Assembly (NCBI GenBank): GCA_004551865.1
Contig: SFPR01000014.1
Coordinates: forward strand, 1-52,734
DNA: 52,734 bases
Reading direction: 5' to 3'
Source: Bacteroidales bacterium
GTDB taxonomy: Bacteria > Bacteroidota > Bacteroidia > Bacteroidales > P3
Positions 26,880 through 34,309 of the stretch are shown piece after piece. Position 1 is the stretch's first letter. Each line of letters begins with the position of its first letter. A program made the position numbers and the translations under genes. The notes beneath the pieces were generated by a model. The model saw only the letters and a list, made by a program, of their open reading frames with translations, was not told where the DNA came from and ran no database searches.

Positions 26880-28184
26880 TTACAATCTTCTTATGTCTGC
26901 TCCCAAACTTCTCAATCTTATGTCTATGTCTTGATAGCCGCGGTCTATCTGTTCTATGTTGTCAATCACGCTCTTGCCCTCGGCAGACAAGGCGGCAATC
27001 AGCAGTGCGACTCCTGCCCTTATGTCGGGCGAAACCATGCGGACTCCTCTCAAAGGGTATTTCCTTTCGGAGCCTATGACCGTTGCCCTGTGAGGGTCGC
27101 ACAAAATTATCTTTGCTCCCATGTCAATCAGTTTATCGACAAAGAACAATCGGCTCTCGAACATCTTTTGATGAATAAGCACGCTACCCTTTGCCTGAGT
27201 TGCAACAACCAAGGCTATACTGATAAGGTCGGGAGTAAATCCGGGCCATGGTGCATCGGATATTGTCATTATGGAGCCGTCCATAAAGGTCTCCACTTCG
27301 TAGAGTTCTTGTGTGGGAATGTGCAAGTCGTCGTCTTTTGCTTCGATTTTTATTCCCAAACGACGGAAGGTGTCGGGTATGTTGCCGAGTTGTTTGAGGT
27401 TTACCTGCTTTATGGTAATATCGGACTTGGTCATAGCTGCAAGACCTATGAAGCTGCCGACTTCAATCATGTCGGGAAGAAGGCGGTGCGAACAACCCGA
27501 AAGAGATTTGACGCCTTCGATTGTCAGAAGGTTGCTTCCCACTCCCGAAATCTTTGCTCCCATAGAATTGAGCATGGTGCAGAGCTGAGAAACGTATGGT
27601 TCGCAGGCTGCATTGAAAATTGTGGTCGTGCCTTCTGCCAAAACGGCTGCCATGATTATGTTTGCAGTTCCCGTTACCGAGGCTTCGTCCAACAACATAT
27701 AGCAACCCTCCAAGCGATTGCAACTCACTTCGTATGCTTTTTTCTCGAAAGAGTAGTTAATTGTTGCTCCGAGTTTTTCAAATCCCGAAAAGTGAGTATC
27801 CAAACGTCTTCTGCCTATTTTGTCTCCTCCCGGGGTGGAAACAAATGCCCTATGGAAACGCCCCAACATTGCTCCTGCCAACATGACAGAGCCTCTGAGC
27901 GACGCAGCCATTTGAGAATATCTCTCGGTGCTTAGTCTATCCATGTCGATGCGGTCTGCCTTGAAACTATATGTTCCTTTTGCAAGTTTGTGTACCTTAA
28001 CTCCCAAATATTCGAGGAGTTCTATCAACTTGTTTACGTCTCTTATGTCGGGAACATTGTCTATCGTTACCTCACAATCGGTAAGCAACACGGCACATAT
28101 CACTTGCAGTGCTTCGTTCTTTGCTCCCTGCGGGACAATCTCTCCCGAGAGCCTCTTGCCTCCGACAATCTCGAATGAACTCAT
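26880..28184 (-). CDS. murA: UDP-N-acetylglucosamine 1-carboxyvinyltransferase
   Basis: MurA transfers enolpyruvate from PEP to UDP-GlcNAc, the first committed step of peptidoglycan synthesis in the cytosol. The 434-aa sequence spans both EPSP-synthase-like domains, with 'GGKRLSGEIVPQGAKNEALQ' at the start (substrate Lys/Asn), 'RGSVMLAGAMLGRF', 'FMDGSIMTISDAPWPGFTPDL' and 'DIRAGVALLIAAL'. The active-site loop reads 'STPGGDKIGRRRLD': Asp121 stands where E. coli MurA has Cys115. That substitution is known from Mycobacterium, Chlamydia and Borrelia and blocks covalent fosfomycin attachment. The gene overlaps DUF4290 by 4 nt. Confidence 0.95.
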   Translation of the reverse strand: MSSFEIVGGKRLSGEIVPQGAKNEALQVICAVLLTDCEVTIDNVPDIRDVNKLIELLEYLGVKVHKLAKGTYSFKADRIDMDRLSTERYSQMAASLRGSVMLAGAMLGRFHRAFVSTPGGDKIGRRRLDTHFSGFEKLGATINYSFEKKAYEVSCNRLEGCYMLLDEASVTGTANIIMAAVLAEGTTTIFNAACEPYVSQLCTMLNSMGAKISGVGSNLLTIEGVKSLSGCSHRLLPDMIEVGSFIGLAAMTKSDITIKQVNLKQLGNIPDTFRRLGIKIEAKDDDLHIPTQELYEVETFMDGSIMTISDAPWPGFTPDLISIALVVATQAKGSVLIHQKMFESRLFFVDKLIDMGAKIILCDPHRATVIGSERKYPLRGVRMVSPDIRAGVALLIAALSAEGKSVIDNIEQIDRGYQDIDIRLRSLGADIRRL

Positions 28185-28822
28185 TGGATTTGCTTTTTTT
28201 GTTTGTTGTTTTGTTTCTTCTTATTTTGGTTTTGCTGAAAATGGTTTTTCGACTTGGGATTTTGATATGTGCCGAGAAGTCTTTTTGTGCTGTGGAGCTT
28301 GAAGTCTTCGTGCAGTTTGAGCTGTCCGTGTGAGAGTTGCTCAAAGTGTTGGAGTATCATATCGTCATCGCAGCTGCTCACGTTCCACTGCAAGTAGGCT
28401 TTCTTCAAGTGTTGTGCTATCATCTCTATCAAGGTCTGCTTCTCTTCTCCTTCGGGCATCTCTATAACCTTGTCAATCATGTTTTCTATCAACTTGCCGT
28501 AGGGACGGAAGCGAATAACCGATGATTTGTAGCTGAGAGGCTTGGGTTTGCTCTCGACTTGTTCTATTGTAGGCATCGGATAGGGAGAATCGACATCCAA
28601 CTTATAGTCGGACATAATGAACAAATGGTCCCATAATTTGTGCTTGTAGTTGCTTGACTCTTTGACCGAGGGATTGACTTGTGCCATTGCACTCACAACT
28701 ATGTGGGCAAAGGCTGTTCGTGTTTCCCTGTCTTCTATGGTCAAAGCATAATCGACCAATCCTTGAATGTTTCTGCCATACTCAGGCACAGATAGTTTCT
28801 TTCGCTGTGTGTTATAATTCAT
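28181..28822 (-). CDS. DUF4290 family protein
   Basis: The 213-aa protein starts 'MNYNTQRKKLSVPEYGRNIQGLVDYALTIEDRETRTAFA', the typical beginning of the DUF4290 family, which is restricted to Bacteroidota and often lies beside murA. The first approximately 180 residues look helical and soluble; no signal peptide or membrane segment is visible. The C-terminal 35 residues are low-complexity and strongly basic, rich in Lys, Asn and Gln (NQNKKKQNNKQKKQIQ), suggesting nucleic-acid or membrane-surface binding. It overlaps the helicase gene and murA by 4 nt each, so all are translationally coupled. Molecular function is unknown. Confidence 0.85.
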   Translation of the reverse strand: MNYNTQRKKLSVPEYGRNIQGLVDYALTIEDRETRTAFAHIVVSAMAQVNPSVKESSNYKHKLWDHLFIMSDYKLDVDSPYPMPTIEQVESKPKPLSYKSSVIRFRPYGKLIENMIDKVIEMPEGEEKQTLIEMIAQHLKKAYLQWNVSSCDDDMILQHFEQLSHGQLKLHEDFKLHSTKRLLGTYQNPKSKNHFQQNQNKKKQNNKQKKQIQ

Positions 28823-31125
28823 TGTGTAATTTTTTTCAATTTGGCAAATCTCAAAATCAAAGTCTTTGTTCCCTGTGTGTCAAAATCGACAAAGGCTTTT
28901 GTGTCGGCACCTCTGCCTTCGACGCTCAGAACAATGCCGCTTCCGAATTTGTCATGATATACCCTCATGCCCTCTTTGCAGTCTTGCGAAGGCAAGTCTT
29001 CCCAAGCTGTCGGAGTTTCCGAATGTTTGGTGAGAGCATTGTGCCTTACGCTCGCAAGTGGAAGCGGTCGCTTATTGCCTTTGGGCAAAGGTCGCTTCGG
29101 GCTTGCAGACCTTGGAGCAAAAGGAAGCGTAGGCTTCTTGTCGCAAGAGGATTGCAAGTATTCGGGGTTTATGTCGTTGATAAAGCGGCTCTTTTCCGAA
29201 AAGATGACTTGTCCGTATTTGTATCTCATGTTGGCACAAGAGAGAAAGACGCTCTGCTTTGCACGAGTGAGTGCAACATAAAACAATCTTCGCTCCTCTT
29301 CAAGCTCGCTGCGTGAAGCCAGACTGAGGGTGGAAGGAAACAAATTTTCTTCCATGCCGACTATAAAGACGTGGTCAAACTCCAATCCTTTGGAACTGTG
29401 TATCGTCATGAGGGTAACGCTATCGGTGTTTTCTTCTTCTTTGTCCAAGTCGCTCATAAGTGAGATTTGTTGCAAGTAAACATCGAGCGTACGCTTGTCT
29501 GTCGATATTTCTTCACCCGTCAGCTCATCTATTATTTGGTTCTGCTCCATTGCGACAAAGGATTGAAGACCTGTGATAAGCTCTTCGACGTTTTCTGCCC
29601 TGTCGGTGTTCTCCAATCTGTCTTCTTGTTTCAGTGTTTCGATAAGTTTGCTTCTCTTTATGATGTTTTCGCCAAGTTCCAAGGCGTTCTTTTTGTACAA
29701 ATCGACCGAAAAGGAAGATATGAAGCTGCAAAAGTCTGACAACTTCTCTTCGGTGGAGCGTTTGATGCCAAACTCGGCAAGCCTTTGCGACATTACGGCA
29801 TCGAACATCGAGCAGTTGAGGGCGTCTGCCGCCACTTTCAGCCTGTCCATGGTCGTCTGACCAATCCCCCTTGCAGGATAGTTTACCACTCTCACAAAAG
29901 CATCATCGTCTCTTTGGTTTACCACCAAACGGAAATATGCCAAGGCTGTCTTTATCTCCCTCCTCGAATAGAATGACACCCCTCCGTATAATACGTAAGG
30001 TATGTTTTTTAGTCGGAAAGCGTCCTCAAATGCTCTCGACTGGCTGTTGGTGCGATACAAAACCGCCATGTCGCCATAGCTGCAAGCAAATTCATTTTTC
30101 TTCATTCGGATTTGGTTGCTTACTTCTTCGGCTTCCAAGCGGTCGTTTGCAAGTTGCTTGAAGACAATCTTTTCTCCCTCGGGATTGGAAGTCCAAACGG
30201 TTTTCTCAATTCGGTCGATATTTTTCTCGATAACCGAATTGGCTGCCATTACTATGTTGTTTGACGAACGGTAATTCTGCTCCAACTTGAACAGATGCAC
30301 ATCGTCATAATCTTTTTTGAAGTTGAGTATGTTTTGAATGTTCGCTCCTCTGAAAGCATAGATACTTTGGGCATCGTCTCCCACCACACAGACGTTTCCA
30401 TGTCGCGATGCAAGATTTTTGACTATCAAATACTGTGCATAATTGGTGTCTTGATACTCATCGACCATTATATAACGAAACCTCTGTCGATATTTGTCGG
30501 CTGCAATCAAATCGCAGGACAAGAGCTTGTGGAAGTTGAACAATAGGTCATCAAAGTCCATTGCCATGGCTTTTTTCAAGCGTCTGTCGTATTCCAAATA
30601 GATTTCGCCGATTTTGGGTTTGCCTGCAACACGGTCGTCCATTTGTCGCACAGGGTCGTCGATATATTCTTGCGAAGAGACCAAGGAGGACTTTGCAGAG
30701 GAAATGCGGTCGAGAACATACGAGGGATTGTAAATCTTGGTGTCGAAGCCCATGTCTTTGATTATCGTGCTAATCAATGCTTTGCTGTCGGAAGTGTCGT
30801 AGATGACGAAATTTCTGAGATACCCCAGCTTTTCGGCTTCCACTCTCAGTATTCGGGCAGCCACAGAGTGGAACGTACCCATAAGAATGCCCCTTGCACT
30901 CTCGCCTACAAGCCCCACAATTCGGTCTTTCATCTCTTTGGCAGCCTTGTTGGTAAAGGTTAGCAAAAGAATGGAGTATGGCGACACACCGCTCTGCAAA
31001 AGGTGAGCCACCCTATAAGTAAGCGTACGAGTTTTGCCCGAACCTGCTCCTGCAACTATCATCACAGCTCCCTCGGTTTGAGTAGCCGCCTCACGTTGTT
31101 GTTCATTCAATCCGTCTAAAAGCAT
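28819..31125 (-). CDS. UvrD/PcrA-type superfamily 1 DNA helicase
   Basis: The 768-aa 3'-5' helicase acts in DNA repair and replication-fork maintenance. Motifs: Q-motif 'LDGLNEQQREAA', Walker A 'VAGAGSGKTRTLTYRVAHLL', motif II 'IMVDEYQDTNYAQ', motif III 'VVGDDAQSIYAFRGA', motif IV 'LEQNYRSSNNI', motif V/Va 'VTLMTIHSSKGLEFDHVFIVG' and motif VI 'EERRLFYVALTRAK'. The C-terminus ends with a PcrA-type Tudor-like segment ('YHDKFGSGIVLSVEGRGADTKAFVDFD'). The frame extends to 31221, but the ATG at 31125 (MLLDGLNEQQ) places the Q-motif normally and avoids a Cys/Phe-rich extension. It is the first gene of the coupled block with DUF4290 and murA. Confidence 0.95.
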   Translation of the reverse strand: MLLDGLNEQQREAATQTEGAVMIVAGAGSGKTRTLTYRVAHLLQSGVSPYSILLLTFTNKAAKEMKDRIVGLVGESARGILMGTFHSVAARILRVEAEKLGYLRNFVIYDTSDSKALISTIIKDMGFDTKIYNPSYVLDRISSAKSSLVSSQEYIDDPVRQMDDRVAGKPKIGEIYLEYDRRLKKAMAMDFDDLLFNFHKLLSCDLIAADKYRQRFRYIMVDEYQDTNYAQYLIVKNLASRHGNVCVVGDDAQSIYAFRGANIQNILNFKKDYDDVHLFKLEQNYRSSNNIVMAANSVIEKNIDRIEKTVWTSNPEGEKIVFKQLANDRLEAEEVSNQIRMKKNEFACSYGDMAVLYRTNSQSRAFEDAFRLKNIPYVLYGGVSFYSRREIKTALAYFRLVVNQRDDDAFVRVVNYPARGIGQTTMDRLKVAADALNCSMFDAVMSQRLAEFGIKRSTEEKLSDFCSFISSFSVDLYKKNALELGENIIKRSKLIETLKQEDRLENTDRAENVEELITGLQSFVAMEQNQIIDELTGEEISTDKRTLDVYLQQISLMSDLDKEEENTDSVTLMTIHSSKGLEFDHVFIVGMEENLFPSTLSLASRSELEEERRLFYVALTRAKQSVFLSCANMRYKYGQVIFSEKSRFINDINPEYLQSSCDKKPTLPFAPRSASPKRPLPKGNKRPLPLASVRHNALTKHSETPTAWEDLPSQDCKEGMRVYHDKFGSGIVLSVEGRGADTKAFVDFDTQGTKTLILRFAKLKKITQ

Positions 31126-31248
31126 AAAAAGCCATTTGAAAGCACGATTGCAAAAATACAAATAAAATTCCACACAACAACCAACACGCCTTTTCAATCC
31201 GGATTTTCCAACCTTTTGCAAACAACCTCACAACTCATTTTCCCAAAT

Positions 31249-31337
31249 TACCAAAATGTTTTTGGGCAAATTATGGGAAAATACCGAAATGTTTTGAGCC
31301 AAATTGTGCTAAAATACCGAAATGTTTGGGGTAAAAA
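31249..31337. repeat. 33-bp tandem repeat, about 2.7 copies
   Basis: Units begin at 31249, 31282 and 31315 with TACC(A/G)AAATGTTT and have a constant 33-bp period. The second and third starts are nearly identical. The period is a multiple of three. Confidence 0.75.
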
Positions 31338-31448
31338 ACAACAAAAAACGATGCAACAATCGCTGCACCGTCAATGGGGTTCTGTGGTTTGGTTTTGTGG
31401 TTTGTTCTTTCGGAAAGAAAGAGTGTCAGAATTGGTTTGCCGACAGCT

Positions 31449-31658
31449 TTATCGCAACTGTTTTTGGCAATCTTCGGCAGTGCGTTGTGCAAAGACGTTG
31501 CTCCAATAGGTGTCTTTGGCGGTGTATGCCTTCAAGCTGCCGCAAGGGACTTTCAGTGTGCATCTGTCCGATTGGGAAAAGGCTTGATATTTGACAAGCG
31601 GAGGAATTGCCGCCAACTTCAAAAGTTTTTTCAGAAAATACGTAAAGTGCAATTGCAC
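31449..31658 (-). pseudogene. Remnant of a BspA-like leucine-rich-repeat protein
   Basis: The - strand frame reads 'LKLAAIPPLVKYQAF...RCTLKVPCGSLKAYTAKDTYWSNVF'. This matches the closing segment of BspA/LRR_5 surface proteins, whose repeats end in a pattern like TLYVPxGSxxAYxxxxxWxxF. Only about 69 codons are open and no LRR units or signal peptide precede it, so this is most likely a decayed fragment. The match is read by eye. Confidence 0.5.
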
Positions 31659-31660
31659 AA

Positions 31661-31700
31661 AAAAAACAAAGAGAGGGGCGACTGATGCGTCCCTCTCTTT
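31661..31700 (-). terminator. Terminator of the methylmalonyl-CoA decarboxylase operon
   Basis: AAAGAGAGGG and CCCTCTCTTT (31668-31677 and 31691-31700) form a strong stem. On the - strand it is followed by TTTGTTTTTTTTG. It lies 36 nt after the stop of the beta-subunit gene. Confidence 0.85.
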
Positions 31701-31736
31701 TGATTGTTTGCGACTTTGGGTCGCTGTTGTTATCTT

Positions 31737-32888
31737 CTATTTCAAGAATGCCAACAATACTCCGGCTGCAACTGCCGAACCGATAACGCCGGCTACGTTT
31801 GGTCCCATTGCGTTGCTCTTGTCGTATTCCAATCCTACGGTGTAAGACACTCTGGCTGCGTCAGGCACTGCCGACACTCCCGAGTTTCCAATAAGAGGAT
31901 TGATTTTGTTGCCTTCTTTCAAGAAGATGTTCATCAACTTGACAAACAACACTCCACAAGCTGTTGCAATGACAAACGAGAATGCTCCGATTGCAAAGAT
32001 ACCTACAGACTTTGCAGAAAGGAACGATGTTGCTTGTGTTGAACAACCGACTGTCAAACCAATCAAGATTGTACATATATCGACAATCGGACCTGAGGCT
32101 GCATTTGCCAAACGTTTTGTAACACCTGATTCTTTCAACAAGTTACCGAAGCACAACATTCCAAGAAGCGGAAGTCCCGAAGGAACGATGAAACAGCACA
32201 AGATGAACGCCATGATTGGGAAGATACACTTCTCTGTTTTGGTTACTTGGCGTGGCGGTTTCATTCTTATCAATCTTTCTTTCTTGGTTGTCAATGCTCT
32301 CATGATTGGCGGTTGAATTACCGGTACCAATGCCATGTAGGAATATGCCGACACGGCTATTGCTCCCATTAGTTCGGGTGCCAACTGTGAAGAGATGAAG
32401 ATTGCTGTCGGACCGTCTGCACCTCCGATAATTCCTATCGCACCTGCTTCTGCAGGGTTGAAGCCTACCAAAAGTGCAACAAAGTATGCTGCGAAGATAC
32501 CGCATTGTGCAGCCGCTCCGATAAGCATCAACTTAGGGTTGCTCAGCAAGGCAGAAAAGTCGGTCATCGCTCCGATACCCATAAATATCAATGGCGGATA
32601 CCAACCATTCTGTACTCCGTGATAAAGTATGTTGAGTACCGAACCTGTTTCATAAACACCTATCTTCAATCCGGGATAGAATGGTATGTTACCAACTATC
32701 ATTCCAAATCCGATAGGAACAAGCAACAACGGTTCGTACTCTTTCTTAATTCCCAAATAGATAAAGACACATCCGATAAGAATCATGATAAGGTGTCCTA
32801 TCTCACAATTACCAAAAGCTGTGTATTGAAAAAACTGTACGAGTTGAGCTTGGACAAAGTCCATAAAGCTCGTTGCCATTACTAACAT
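31737..32888 (-). CDS. mmdB: Na+-translocating decarboxylase beta subunit
   Basis: This integral membrane subunit decarboxylates carboxybiotin and pumps Na+ out of the cell. The 383-aa protein has multiple hydrophobic segments and the family motifs 'GIGAMTDFSALLSNPKLMLIGAAAQ', 'GIIGGADGPTAIFISSQLAPELMGAIAVSAYSYMALVPVIQPP' (conserved Asp and Ser/Tyr of the Na+/H+ path) and 'NPLIGNSGVSAVPDAARV'. The family also serves oxaloacetate and glutaconyl-CoA decarboxylases. The carboxyltransferase and epimerase in this operon point to methylmalonyl-CoA. The start is the ATG at 32888, 4 nt after the biotin-carrier stop; the ATG at 32879 is an alternative. It is the last gene of the operon. Confidence 0.93.
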   Translation of the reverse strand: MLVMATSFMDFVQAQLVQFFQYTAFGNCEIGHLIMILIGCVFIYLGIKKEYEPLLLVPIGFGMIVGNIPFYPGLKIGVYETGSVLNILYHGVQNGWYPPLIFMGIGAMTDFSALLSNPKLMLIGAAAQCGIFAAYFVALLVGFNPAEAGAIGIIGGADGPTAIFISSQLAPELMGAIAVSAYSYMALVPVIQPPIMRALTTKKERLIRMKPPRQVTKTEKCIFPIMAFILCCFIVPSGLPLLGMLCFGNLLKESGVTKRLANAASGPIVDICTILIGLTVGCSTQATSFLSAKSVGIFAIGAFSFVIATACGVLFVKLMNIFLKEGNKINPLIGNSGVSAVPDAARVSYTVGLEYDKSNAMGPNVAGVIGSAVAAGVLLAFLK

Positions 32889-32892
32889 CAGA

Positions 32893-33330
32893 TTACTCTC
32901 CTATTACTAATAATACGTCTCCTTCCAATACAGAGTCGCCTTTACGAACTTTTATTTCCTTTACTACTCCTGCCACATCCGAGTCAATGCCGTTTTCCAT
33001 CTTCATTGCTTCAAGAACGAGCATTTTTTGACCTACCGATACCTTATCTCCCACATTGACAAGTATGTCGAGAATTGTTCCCGGAAGTGGAGACTTGATT
33101 GCGGTGTTTGCACCTGTTGGAGCTGCGGTTTTTGCTGTTTGTGCAGAGTTGTCTGTTGAAGGTACAGCAACCGATCTTACCAACTTTGGAGTTTTTGATT
33201 GTTTGATTTCTCTATCAACCTCTACGGTGTATGCCGAGCCGTTGAGTTCCAATTTAATCTCATTGCCTTCAACGCTTTGTATCTCGACAGCGTAATTGTT
33301 TCCGTTTATTTTGAACTTGTAATTTTTCAT
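32893..33330 (-). CDS. mmdC: Biotin carrier subunit of methylmalonyl-CoA decarboxylase
   Basis: The 145-aa protein carries the CO2 between the carboxyltransferase and the membrane beta subunit. It has an N-terminal beta-rich part ('YKFKINGNNYAVEIQSVEGNEIKLELNG'), a Pro/Ala/Thr linker (about residues 55-78) and a C-terminal biotinyl domain. The biotinylation motif is 'EAMKMEN', with Lys110 as the expected attachment site, followed by 'VAGVVKEIKVRKGDSVLEGDVLLVIGE'. Size and linker match the gamma/delta-type carriers of these complexes. It lies 26 nt after the OadG-like gene. Confidence 0.93.
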   Translation of the reverse strand: MKNYKFKINGNNYAVEIQSVEGNEIKLELNGSAYTVEVDREIKQSKTPKLVRSVAVPSTDNSAQTAKTAAPTGANTAIKSPLPGTILDILVNVGDKVSVGQKMLVLEAMKMENGIDSDVAGVVKEIKVRKGDSVLEGDVLLVIGE

Positions 33331-33356
33331 TCTTCAATCTATTTACTTGTTTTTTA

Positions 33357-34298
33357 CTATCTTCTGTACGGGTTCATGTTGTGCATCTTTGAACTCCATG
33401 GTGAATAAACCTTGGCAACCTTGTTGATTGTAAGGATTGTCGATTCTTCATCGTGCAATTCATCGTTGTACAAATGGATTGCTGCTGCAATGGCTGCAAA
33501 TTCTTCTCCGCTGATGTCGCCTGCTTTCTTTGCAGGTGCTGCGTTCACATTTGTTGGTTGTTGTGCTGTTGCCTTTTCGGCTTTCTTGTTTTGGTGTCTA
33601 ACCATGACTTTTCCAAACACAAGGTTCAACACTACCATTATCAACAACAATACTACAAACACAACCAATACTGCGACCAATGCCAATCCGCCTCCGGTAG
33701 GGTCTTGCTCGGCAAGTACTTCTGCCTTCTTAGGCTTTACATACTGGTAGTTCGGACTGCCCTCGACCTTGATGTGTTCAAAGCCTGCGGTTGCATCAAT
33801 CACAAATACGTTGTATCCTGCCGCATTGCTTCCTGCTATGTAAAGTAGCTTTGTTGCAGGGTCATAGCTGAATGCTTGTGCAGCTCCTTTGAAAGAGAAT
33901 TTTTCAATTTCCTCTCCTTTCAAAGTGAGAACCTTAACATAAGATGAGTCTCTGTGAGATGCCAAAAATACGATATGATTTTCGTAAACTGCCACAGATT
34001 GCGGTCTGTAAATGGCATGAGAATCGTGTCTTCCTTCAAACACATCTACAAGAACGACTTTTGATTTCTCATAGTTATCGCCTTTTCTGACAAGGATTTC
34101 TATTGTATTCTCGTTGTCGTTGATAACTGCCATTGTCTGCGTCTTAGAATCGACTGCAAACTTTTGAGCAACCAAAGGGTCGTAACTTGAAGATTGTGCT
34201 GTGGCACAGCACGCCGCTTCTTGCTCTTGTGCAACGGCAACAAAGGCAAGGTTGAGCATCAATACCAATGCCACAAAACTTAATATCTTGTTCTTCAT
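33357..34298 (-). CDS. OadG-type membrane subunit with extra N-terminal domain
   Basis: The 313-aa protein starts with a signal peptide (LSFVALVLMLNLAFVAVAQ). An unusual extracytoplasmic region (residues about 35-190) follows with short blade-like repeats ('DPLVAQKFAVDSKTQTMAVINDNENTIEI', 'FSYDPATKLLYIAGSNAAGYNVFVID'). One membrane helix (about 207-230) comes next, then the small OadG C-terminus 'GEEFAAIAAAIHLYNDELHDEESTILTI'. OadG subunits assemble and anchor Na+-pumping decarboxylases and are normally about 80-120 aa. The large outward domain is an addition of unknown role that looks propeller-like. Position between the carboxyltransferase and carrier genes supports the complex assignment. 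Confidence 0.8.
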   Translation of the reverse strand: MKNKILSFVALVLMLNLAFVAVAQEQEAACCATAQSSSYDPLVAQKFAVDSKTQTMAVINDNENTIEILVRKGDNYEKSKVVLVDVFEGRHDSHAIYRPQSVAVYENHIVFLASHRDSSYVKVLTLKGEEIEKFSFKGAAQAFSYDPATKLLYIAGSNAAGYNVFVIDATAGFEHIKVEGSPNYQYVKPKKAEVLAEQDPTGGGLALVAVLVVFVVLLLIMVVLNLVFGKVMVRHQNKKAEKATAQQPTNVNAAPAKKAGDISGEEFAAIAAAIHLYNDELHDEESTILTINKVAKVYSPWSSKMHNMNPYRR

Positions 34299-34309
34299 CG
34301 TTTCTTTTG

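Larger units (their letters stand above)
31126..31736. other. Gene-poor stretch between the helicase and decarboxylase operons
   Basis: About 610 bp with no intact gene that I can support. It holds three 33-bp tandem units (31249-31337), a leucine-rich-repeat protein remnant on the - strand (31449-31658), the palindrome GTGCAATTGCAC (31647-31658) and the decarboxylase operon terminator (31661-31700). A 97-codon open frame on the + strand (31216-31509) spans the tandem units but has no recognisable pattern. Confidence 0.6.

Noticed and set aside
31126..31221. Longer N-terminus of the UvrD/PcrA helicase
   Set aside because: The extension is Cys/Phe-rich and not helicase-like. The ATG at 31125 directly precedes the Q-motif.
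31216..31509. 97-codon + strand open frame over the 33-bp repeats as a gene
   Set aside because: No recognisable protein pattern, no promoter seen, and it overlaps an LRR remnant on the other strand. Kept only as a repeat.
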